From Actinomycetota bacterium (GTDB taxonomy: Bacteria; Actinomycetota; Thermoleophilia; Solirubrobacterales; Thermoleophilaceae), in contig VAWV01000136.1 in assembly GCA_005883295.1 (NCBI GenBank), forward strand, positions 1 through 6,816: a stretch of DNA of 6,816 nucleotides, in the 5' to 3' direction. Each line of letters begins with the position of its first letter. Position 1 is the stretch's first letter. The position numbers were made by a program, and so were the translations under genes. This document shows, piece by piece, positions 1-5,000 of the stretch. Below the pieces are notes generated by a model. It saw nothing but the letters and a program-made list of their open reading frames with translations. It was not told the origin of the DNA and ran no database searches.

Positions 1-1
1 T

Positions 2-619
2 CGCATCCTCACCCTTGCGGCGGCGGCGACACTCGCGATCGCCGGAACAGCCGTGGCCGCGACGATCAAGTTCGGCAGCGACCTCAAGGCGCCCGCGAAT
101 CTGAGGGAGACCCATCCGGTCGACAGCGCGTTCTGGGCGAAGGCGTTTCCCGACCACCGAGGCGTGAGCGCTCCCGCCAAGGGCAAGGTCGCGACGGTCA
201 AGCTCAAGGGCACGGCGATAAAGCAGCACGGCAAGAAGCCCGTCACGACCTTCCACTTCCAGGTGCTCCACCCAATCAGCAACGGCAAGGTCAAGGTGAG
301 CCTCACGTCCGGCCCGTTCCACGTTCCGGTCGGCGGTGACCCGAACCGCGTGACCACCTACCACCCGGTCAACCTGTGCGTGAAGAAGGGCGACTTCGTG
401 GCCTTCAGCGACATCGGCGGGTTCCAGCACAACAGCTATCCCAACGGCACGCCCTTCCAGGTCTTCAGCAGCGTCGTCGGTTCGGTCACCGACCACCACA
501 TCCAATCCGGCGGCATCAACAACGGCAGCAGCTTCAAGGGCAAGGCGAAGCAGAACGAGGAGCTCCTGATGCGGATGATCCTCGTCACCGGCAAGGACGC
601 CGGGATCTGCAACAGGTAG
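2..619 (+). CDS. Exported beta-rich protein of unknown function (5' end outside the window)
   Basis: Function not recognised. The frame is open from the left edge (205 visible codons, stop TAG 617-619). A GTG at 53 could be read as a start, but the codons before it encode a hydrophobic alanine-rich run (visible residues 2-19) ending AGTAVAA, which looks like the h- and c-regions of a Sec signal peptide with cleavage near AVA|A. The true start is therefore left of the window. The mature part (about 185 residues) starts ATIKFGSDLKAP, has alternating beta-type stretches rich in Val, Thr, Gly and Lys, and no further membrane segment. It has two cysteines, in NLCVKKGD (visible residue 126) and in the C-terminal GICNR (203), which could form a disulfide outside the cell. 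From memory, similar secreted proteins with a YHPVNLC-KGD motif and a C-terminal LLM-x5-TG-x-GIC occur in Solirubrobacterales and are annotated as hypothetical; I could not search for them. No catalytic motif is visible. Confidence 0.8.
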   Translation, partial: RILTLAAAATLAIAGTAVAATIKFGSDLKAPANLRETHPVDSAFWAKAFPDHRGVSAPAKGKVATVKLKGTAIKQHGKKPVTTFHFQVLHPISNGKVKVSLTSGPFHVPVGGDPNRVTTYHPVNLCVKKGDFVAFSDIGGFQHNSYPNGTPFQVFSSVVGSVTDHHIQSGGINNGSSFKGKAKQNEELLMRMILVTGKDAGICNR

Positions 620-647
620 CCCGGCCCGAAGGCCGAGCGCTGCATCG

Positions 648-679
648 CGGGCGCCGGCCCCGCCGAGAGCCGGCGCCCG
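648..679. terminator. GC-rich hairpin in convergent spacer, candidate bidirectional terminator
   Basis: A perfect inverted repeat with an 11-bp stem (arms 648-658 and 669-679, core GGGCGCCGGC / GCCGGCGCCC) and a 10-base loop. It starts 29 bases past the stop of the exported protein and ends 17 bases before the stop of the histone-like gene. Its position between two converging genes fits a shared terminator. Neither side has a T-run, so it is not a classic intrinsic terminator; U-tract-less hairpins are common in GC-rich actinobacteria. The role is inferred. Confidence 0.6.
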
Positions 680-689
680 AATCGATGGT

Positions 690-701
690 CGTTAGCTAAC
701 G
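690..701. repeat. 12-bp perfect palindrome at the stop codon of the histone-like gene
   Basis: CGTTAGCTAACG is its own reverse complement. On the minus strand it holds the TAG stop of the histone-like gene (696-698). A second in-window triplet, TAA on the minus strand (692-694), lies one base further on but out of frame. It sits 10 bases beyond the candidate terminator hairpin. It could be part of the 3'-end structure or chance; no function is assigned. Confidence 0.35.
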
Positions 702-1187
702 GCTTCTGCGGGTTCCGCTCGACGACCTGCGGGCCGTGGAGCGGGCCGGCTTGCGCGCGGTGGAGCGGCTCGATGTCGCCCGCTTCGCGGTCGTCCTCGC
801 GCGGCTCGCGGTGCCGCTCGCCCGCTTGGTCGCGGTCTTCGTGGTACGCCGGGCGGTGCTGGTCGCACCGCGGGCCGTCTTCCGGGCGCCGGTGGCGCTC
901 CTCTTCGCGGTGGCTCTCGCGCCGCTCGCTCGCCTCGACGCGCTCGACGCGCCGGCCCGGGCGCGGCTGCCAGCTGCCTTCGTAGCCGACCGCGCGCTCT
1001 TGCCCGCTGCCTTTGCCGCGCGCTTGGCGGCGGGCTTCGCGCGGCGCGTTGATCCGGACGCCGCCGCCTTCGCCGCGGTGCGCGCCGAGCGCACCGCCGT
1101 CTTGCCGCTCTTCGAGGCGGCCTTGCGCTGCCGGGTGGCCGCCGCCTTCTTGGCGGCTGCCGAGCGTTGCGCCTTCGTCTGAGCCAT
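696..1187 (-). CDS. Histone H1-like Arg/Lys/Ala-rich nucleoid protein
   Basis: Predicted DNA-binding, nucleoid-compacting protein of 163 residues. My count gives 50 Ala, 31 Arg, 18 Lys, 25 Ser and 22 Thr; the rest is Gly, Gln, Pro and single Met and Val. There is no Asp, Glu, aromatic, Leu, Ile, Cys, His or Asn. This matches the disordered tails of histone H1, chlamydial Hc-type proteins and the C-terminal tail of mycobacterial HupB, but there is no HU fold here: the whole protein is tail. Lysine is concentrated early (12 of 18 in residues 1-70) and arginine late (22 of 31 after residue 70). Imperfect units of the TAKR / ATKRASG / TARR type recur, with KPA motifs near residues 51 and 146. ATG at 1187 is chosen because a near-perfect Shine-Dalgarno lies 8 bases upstream. 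It is convergent with the exported protein and divergent from the acylase. The basic, low-complexity product is unlikely to be a shadow of the opposite frame, given its start signal. Role in DNA binding is inferred from composition. Confidence 0.85.
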   Translation of the reverse strand: MAQTKAQRSAAAKKAAATRQRKAASKSGKTAVRSARTAAKAAASGSTRRAKPAAKRAAKAAGKSARSATKAAGSRARAGASSASRRASGARATAKRSATGARKTARGATSTARRTTKTATKRASGTASRARTTAKRATSSRSTARKPARSTARRSSSGTRRSR

Positions 1188-1195
1188 CTGGTGAG

Positions 1196-1205
1196 ACCTC
1201 CTTCT
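1196..1205 (-). promoter_or_regulatory. Strong Shine-Dalgarno for the histone-like gene
   Basis: On the minus strand this reads AGAAGGAGGT, almost the full complement of the 16S rRNA 3' end, with 8 bases between GGAGGT and the ATG at 1187. It is by far the best ribosome binding site in the window. It fixes the start of the histone-like gene and suggests high translation. It also lies 3 bases from the GTG at 1208 on the other strand, which argues against that GTG as the acylase start. Confidence 0.85.
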
Positions 1206-1213
1206 AAGTGGGA

Positions 1214-1233
1214 CGCGTGAGCCTACTCACGTG
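1214..1233. promoter_or_regulatory. Inverted repeat in the leader of the histone-like gene
   Basis: The arms CGTGAG (1216-1221) and CTCACG (1226-1231) are perfectly complementary around a CCTA loop. One G-T pair and one C-G pair extend the stem to 8 bp (1214-1233). It lies just upstream of the histone-like gene's Shine-Dalgarno, so it could be an RNA hairpin in that leader or a protein-binding site shared by the divergent genes. Only the symmetry is visible; the role is inferred. Confidence 0.4.
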
Positions 1234-1237
1234 CGGG

Positions 1238-1255
1238 ACGGAAACGCGTTTCGGT
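1238..1255. promoter_or_regulatory. Candidate operator: 12-bp perfect palindrome in divergent spacer
   Basis: GAAACGCGTTTC (1241-1252) is a perfect palindrome. Two more symmetric pairs outside one mismatch extend it to 1238-1255. It is an A/T-containing island in very GC-rich DNA, 54-65 bases from the histone-like ATG and 67-78 bases from the acylase ATG, where a dimeric repressor could act on either gene. I cannot assign a regulator family. No convincing -35/-10 pair was found for either gene. Confidence 0.45.
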
Positions 1256-1282
1256 CGGCCTGCTCGGGTTCCTCCGTACCGA

Positions 1283-1292
1283 CGCCCGGGCG
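1283..1292. repeat. 10-bp GC palindrome upstream of the acylase
   Basis: CGCCCGGGCG is a perfect palindrome ending two bases before an ATG at 1295 and 26 bases before the preferred acylase start. It could be a binding site or a leader hairpin. In DNA this GC-rich a 10-bp palindrome is only weak evidence. Confidence 0.25.
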
Positions 1293-1318
1293 CGATGGCT
1301 CTGATTGAGTATTGCGTG

Positions 1319-4105
1319 ATGCGACGGGCGAGTAGGGGTGCCCTCGGCTGGCGACGGGCGTGTGGTGGCGCCCTGGGGCTGACGGTGGCCGCCCTCGCGC
1401 TCGCCGTGGCCGCGTCCCCCGCAGGCGCGCAGTCGCCACCCGCACTCACGGTCCCGGCCTTCGGTGGCTTCCGCTCGGTGCTCGCGCAGGGTGAGGGGCA
1501 ATCCGTGACCGCGACCGACCTGGCCGCGTACGAGGCCACCGGCAACCCGCCGGACACGTTCGTCAACCAGCAGCCGCTGTACGTGGACATCATGCCCCAC
1601 GCCGGGACTCTGACCGCGTCGGACCTCGACCGCTACTACAAGAACACGACGTTCGGGCAGATGCCGGGCGGCGTCGGCTCGGTTGCGTCTCCGATTCCGG
1701 GCGTCGAGATCTTCCGCGACAAGAAGTTCGGGATGGCGCACATCTACGGCGACAACCGCGCCCACGTGATGTTCGGCGCCGGTTACGCCACCGCCCAGGA
1801 GCGTCTCTTCCTGATGGACGCCGTCCGCCACACCGCGGAGGGCAACCTCGCCGAGCTCACGGGCCCGGGCGCGGCGTCCGGGGATTCGGACCAGCTCACC
1901 GACCAGGACTTCTCGCTGCAGGAGCTCACCGCCCAGTTCAACGCGCTCCCGTCGCGATACGGCGCGGCCGGGGCTCGCGCACACGCCGACATCCTCGCCT
2001 ACATCGCCGGGATCAACCAGCGCATCGACGAGGTGAACGCGAACCCGCTCGAGATGCCGGCCGAATACCCCGCCCTCGGGGTCCACCAGGTCAAGCGCTG
2101 GATACCCGCCGACACCGCCGCCGAGGCGGTCTTCCTCGTAACGCAGTTCACGGTCTCCAACGGTGGGGAAGAGAGGAACTCGCAGCTCCAGGAGGCTTTC
2201 ATGAAGCGCTTCGGGACGGGCTGGCGGCGCCCATACCACGACCTCCGCGAGGCGCAGGACCCCGAGGCCTTCACCGTCGCCAAGCGTCCCTTCCTCTCGG
2301 ACAGGACGGGCCGCCCCCGCAAGGGCCTCAACGCGATGCCGGACTTCGGATCGATCGTGAAGCGCAACACGATCGTGCAGGGACCGAGCGCGGCCGCGTC
2401 GGCCAAAGCCGCCGCGAGGATGCCGGCGTGGGTGCGCTCGCTTGACCGCTTCAAGCGCTCGCTCCCCACGGTCGAGTCGAACGCCGTGATGGTTCCCCGG
2501 CGCCTGTCGTCGACGGGACACGCACTGGCGGCGATGGGCCCGCAGGTGGGCTACTACTCGCCGCAGATCTTCTCCGAGTACGAGCTGCATGGAGGCGGGA
2601 TCGACGGCGAGGGCGTGACGTTCCCGGGCGCTTCGCCGTGGCCCTTGATCGGACACGGGATCGACTTCGCCTGGAGCGGGACCAGCGCGAACGGCGACAA
2701 CGAGGACACGTTCGTCGAGCGCCTCTGCAACCCCGACCACTCGAAGCCCTCAATGAAGAGCACCCACTACGTCTACAGGGGCAGGTGCGTGGCCTTCACG
2801 ATGCGCGACCAGCAGGTCCACACCCCGGTCTCGCCGGTTGACCCGACCCCGCCGCAGACGATCACGTACCGCACCATGCGCTCGGTGCACGGCCCGGTGT
2901 TCGCCTACGCGACCGTCGGGCGCGCTCCCGTGGCGCTGGCGAAGGCCAAGGGCGTGGACTTCCAGGAGCTGGGCGCGGCGATCCCGTTCATGCGCCTTGC
3001 CGAGAACGCGCCCACCGACGTGCGCTCGTTCATGCGGGTGATGAGTCCGTTCCCCGGGACGGAGAACTGGTTCTACGTGGACCGCCGGGACGTGGGCTTC
3101 ATCCAGTCCGGCTTCTATCCCCTGCACGCCCGCGGCAGCAACGTGGACCGCCCGTTCCGGGGCGACGGCCGCGCGGACTGGCTCGGCTTCAAGCCGCGGA
3201 CCTACTCCTACAGGCGCCTGCCGCTGTCGCATCGGCCACAGGCCGTGAACCCGACGCGCGGCGGCGGGCTGATCGTCTCCTGGAACAACAAGGAGGCGCC
3301 CGGCTGGCGGAAGGGCCCGACCGAGTGGAGCAACGGCCCCGTGCACCACGCGATGATCCTCCAGAACCACGTGTTCGCCCAGGCGCGGCGAACGGGCGGC
3401 AAGGTGAACCTCACCCAGCTGACCCGCGCCGTGAACCTGGCGGCCACCACCGACCTGCGCGGCGAGGACGTGTACCCCTGGATCCGCCGCGTGATCGGGC
3501 GCGTGAGCGGGACCGACGAGCAGATGCTCCAGATCATGGACGCGTGGGTGCGCTCCGGCAGCAACCGCCTGGACCGGAACGGAGACAACGTCTACGAGCA
3601 CAGCGCCGCGATCCTCCTCATGGACGCCTTGTGGCCGCGCCTGGTGCGCGCCGAGTTCCAGCCCGCACTGGGCAAGAACCTGTTCGACTTCGTCGAGTCG
3701 AACGTGCTGGGGATCGGCGGCCCCGACGACTGGGGCTGGGTCTGGGCGTCCCACGTGCAGAAGGACCTGCGCAGCGTCCTCGGCCGGCACGAGCGCGGGC
3801 GCTACTCGCAGATCTACTGCGGCGGCCCGACGCGCGAGCCGGTCCACGGAAAGCGGCTGCGGCGGACGCGCAACCGTTGCCGGAACGTGCTGATCCAGGC
3901 GCTTCGCGGCGCGGTCGCCGAGGTCGCCTCTAAGCAAGGCTCGGACACCTCGAAGTGGACGCTCGTGGCGACGTGCAAGGACGAGAACCCGCCGTTATGC
4001 GACCAGATCGTCCCCAACACCGCCGGCGCGGTCGACACGCCACCCTTCCCGTGGCAGAACCGCGGGACCTACCACCAGATCGACGAGATCGCCGGCCACC
4101 GCTAG
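1319..4105 (+). CDS. Exported penicillin-acylase-type Ntn hydrolase precursor
   Basis: Predicted secreted amide hydrolase of the penicillin amidase family, made as a precursor that cuts itself so a serine becomes the beta-chain N-terminus. From ATG 1319 it is 928 residues. Residues 1-37 form a signal peptide (cleavage near AGA|QS), 38-127 an N-terminal extension, 128 onward the alpha chain (GVEIFRD, HIYGDNRAHVMFGAGYATAQERL), about 350-386 a linker, and Ser387 in VESNAVMV is the predicted nucleophile. The beta chain carries GPQ with Gln at beta23, NGDNEDTFVE (calcium-ligand region), SVHGPVF, Asn583 in TENWFYVD (oxyanion Asn, beta197), SWNNKE, WGWVWASH and a C-terminal QNRGTYHQIDE. GPQVGYYSP and LHGGGIDGEG resemble E. 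coli penicillin G acylase more than homoserine-lactone acylases. Mature cysteines number six, in close pairs 470/490, 834/854 and 886/894. The frame runs up to GTG 1208, but that start would bury the signal peptide; ATG 1295 or GTG 1316 remain possible. No strong ribosome site is seen. Substrate unknown. Confidence 0.92.
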   Translation: MRRASRGALGWRRACGGALGLTVAALALAVAASPAGAQSPPALTVPAFGGFRSVLAQGEGQSVTATDLAAYEATGNPPDTFVNQQPLYVDIMPHAGTLTASDLDRYYKNTTFGQMPGGVGSVASPIPGVEIFRDKKFGMAHIYGDNRAHVMFGAGYATAQERLFLMDAVRHTAEGNLAELTGPGAASGDSDQLTDQDFSLQELTAQFNALPSRYGAAGARAHADILAYIAGINQRIDEVNANPLEMPAEYPALGVHQVKRWIPADTAAEAVFLVTQFTVSNGGEERNSQLQEAFMKRFGTGWRRPYHDLREAQDPEAFTVAKRPFLSDRTGRPRKGLNAMPDFGSIVKRNTIVQGPSAAASAKAAARMPAWVRSLDRFKRSLPTVESNAVMVPRRLSSTGHALAAMGPQVGYYSPQIFSEYELHGGGIDGEGVTFPGASPWPLIGHGIDFAWSGTSANGDNEDTFVERLCNPDHSKPSMKSTHYVYRGRCVAFTMRDQQVHTPVSPVDPTPPQTITYRTMRSVHGPVFAYATVGRAPVALAKAKGVDFQELGAAIPFMRLAENAPTDVRSFMRVMSPFPGTENWFYVDRRDVGFIQSGFYPLHARGSNVDRPFRGDGRADWLGFKPRTYSYRRLPLSHRPQAVNPTRGGGLIVSWNNKEAPGWRKGPTEWSNGPVHHAMILQNHVFAQARRTGGKVNLTQLTRAVNLAATTDLRGEDVYPWIRRVIGRVSGTDEQMLQIMDAWVRSGSNRLDRNGDNVYEHSAAILLMDALWPRLVRAEFQPALGKNLFDFVESNVLGIGGPDDWGWVWASHVQKDLRSVLGRHERGRYSQIYCGGPTREPVHGKRLRRTRNRCRNVLIQALRGAVAEVASKQGSDTSKWTLVATCKDENPPLCDQIVPNTAGAVDTPPFPWQNRGTYHQIDEIAGHR
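1322..1381 (+). repeat. 30-bp tandem duplication inside the acylase signal peptide
   Basis: Two adjacent 30-base units (1322-1351 and 1352-1381), in phase with the codons, encode RRASRGALGW and RRACGGALGL, identical at 7 of 10 positions. The DNA units share an exact 9-10 base start and stay similar throughout. The result is a long n-region with two Arg-Arg pairs before the hydrophobic core TVAALALAVA. This looks like an in-frame tandem duplication that later diverged. Confidence 0.7.
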
Positions 4106-4113
4106 GGCGCTAG
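4100..4113. repeat. Direct repeat CGCTAG holding both convergent stop codons
   Basis: CGCTAG occurs at 4100-4105 and again at 4108-4113, two bases apart. The first contains the acylase TAG (4103-4105); the second contains the minus-strand TAG of the HAD gene (4110-4112). Only four bases separate the two coding regions, leaving no room for a terminator between them, so the 3' ends of the transcripts probably overlap. Confidence 0.55.
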
Positions 4114-4790
4114 ACCAGCAGTTCCTCCTCCAGCGTCCGCAGCACGCGGTCCGCTCCCGCGGCGCGCAACTCGTCGACCGAGAAGTGCCCGGTGGCCACG
4201 CCCACGCCGATCGCGCCCGCGCCGTGGGCGGCCTGGATGTCGAGCGGCGTGTCGCCGACCACGGGCACGGTCGCCGGGTCGACCGGGTGGCCCAGCACCG
4301 TGCCGGCGCGCTCGATGCCCCGCCGCGTGAGCTCGGTGCGGTCGGGCGAGTCGGAGCCGTAGCCGCCAAACGAGAAGTAGTGGTTGAGGTCGGCGCGGGC
4401 GAGCTTGATGTGGGCGGCCGCCTCTGTTCCGCCGGTGGTGAGGCCGAGCAGGCAACCGTCCGCGTGCAGCTGCTCGAGCCGCTCGCGGACGCCGGGCAGC
4501 ACGCGATATCCCGCCGACTCGGCCACCGCGCGCGGCAGGTGCCGCTGGCGCACGAGCAGGACCCGCGCGAGCTCCTCGGGCGAGGGCTCGTGTCCGACCA
4601 CCGCGGCGAACGTGAGCCGGCCCACCTCGGGATCGGTCATCCCCGCGTCGGTGAAGCGGCCGATGTCGGCAGGCACGCCGTAGAGCTCCTGGAACGCCTC
4701 TCGCCACGACGTCGCGCCGGCGCCGCCGGAGTCGATCAGGGTGCCATCGATGTCGAAGAGGACCGCCCGGGCGCCTGCCTTGCGAGTCAC
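4110..4790 (-). CDS. HAD-superfamily hydrolase (phosphoglycolate phosphatase-like)
   Basis: Cytoplasmic phosphatase-type enzyme, 226 residues, complete and typical in length for subfamily I HAD proteins. All four HAD motifs are present: motif I VLFDIDGTL with nucleophile Asp13 and acid/base Asp15; motif II LGLTTGG with Thr118/Thr119; motif III Lys129 in AHIKLARADL; motif IV VVGDTPLDIQAA with Asp180 and Asp184 for magnesium. Residues about 20-95 form a helical cap between motifs I and II, as in phosphoglycolate phosphatase and haloacid-dehalogenase-like members. The substrate cannot be read from sequence; phosphoglycolate, a sugar phosphate or a nucleotide are all possible. GTG 4790 is chosen because it sits 12 codons before Asp13, and the open frame further upstream has no good start near by. 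No clear ribosome site is seen before it. It converges on the acylase with a 4-base gap and is divergent from the GGDEF sensor gene. Confidence 0.9.
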   Translation of the reverse strand: MTRKAGARAVLFDIDGTLIDSGGAGATSWREAFQELYGVPADIGRFTDAGMTDPEVGRLTFAAVVGHEPSPEELARVLLVRQRHLPRAVAESAGYRVLPGVRERLEQLHADGCLLGLTTGGTEAAAHIKLARADLNHYFSFGGYGSDSPDRTELTRRGIERAGTVLGHPVDPATVPVVGDTPLDIQAAHGAGAIGVGVATGHFSVDELRAAGADRVLRTLEEELLV

Positions 4791-4841
4791 GGAGCGGACG
4801 ATACGCCCGAGCGGCCCCGGGGCGTCGCCGCATAACCCATT

Positions 4842-4907
4842 CGGGGCATAGACCCCCGCCAGGGGGTGCTGGCCGGCGCCAGGGCCCTCGACTGAGGTCG
4901 TCTTTTT
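4842..4907 (+). promoter_or_regulatory. Stacked inverted repeats and T-run upstream of the sensor gene
   Basis: The 4791-4922 spacer between the HAD gene and the sensor gene holds several inverted repeats. The C-run 4853-4857 can pair with 4842-4846 (CGGGG, 5 bp) or, exclusively, with GGGGGT 4862-4867 (ACCCCC from 4852, 6 bp). Next come CTGGC/GCCAG (4869-4873 / 4878-4882) and CCTC/GAGG (4886-4889 / 4894-4897), then five T at 4903-4907. Read on the plus strand this resembles an attenuator-like leader ending in a short terminator hairpin. It could equally be protein-binding sites or chance in GC-rich DNA. No promoter was recognised, and no match to the known c-di-GMP riboswitch consensus was seen. 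Confidence 0.3.
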
Positions 4908-4987
4908 GCCGATCAGTACCGAATGAACTCCTGGATTTCCGGGCGATTCAGCACGCCTGGCGGCGCCGCTGACTCCCCGGAGCGGTC

Positions 4988-4991
4988 GGAG
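4988..4991 (+). promoter_or_regulatory. Ribosome binding site favouring sensor start at 5001
   Basis: GGAG lies 9 bases before the ATG at 5001. The alternative ATG at 4923 has no Shine-Dalgarno at a normal distance (the nearest GAGG is 25 bases away). This favours 5001, but other genes in this window also lack a clear site, so it is not decisive. Confidence 0.5.
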
Positions 4992-5000
4992 TCGGTCCTC

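Noticed and set aside
736..1182. 148-residue plus-strand frame opposite the histone-like gene
   Set aside because: Ala/Arg/Leu/Val-only mirror of the repetitive Arg and Ala codons on the other strand; no ribosome site, while the minus-strand gene has an excellent one.
1208..1318. GTG at 1208 as the acylase start (965 residues)
   Set aside because: It abuts the Shine-Dalgarno of the divergent gene and would add 37 non-signal-like residues before the signal peptide; ATG 1319 gives a proper basic n-region.
1206..1318. Sigma-70 or ECF-type promoters in the divergent spacer
   Set aside because: TAGGCT and GGAAC-like hexamers occur, but none has a partner at acceptable spacing.
1319..1360. Twin-arginine (Tat) export signal for the acylase
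   Set aside because: Two Arg-Arg pairs are present, but neither is followed by the expected hydrophobic residue and Lys of the Tat consensus; a Sec signal is more likely.
1223..2740. 505-residue minus-strand frame inside the acylase gene
   Set aside because: Arg/Gly/Val-rich shadow frame with no recognisable domain, antisense to well-supported acylase motifs.
2750..3937. 395-residue minus-strand frame inside the acylase gene
   Set aside because: Low-complexity Ala/Val/His/Arg translation typical of antisense frames in GC-rich genes; the plus strand holds clear family motifs.
4830..5000. c-di-GMP riboswitch (GEMM type) upstream of the sensor gene
   Set aside because: No match to the conserved core sequence or two-helix layout could be seen by eye.
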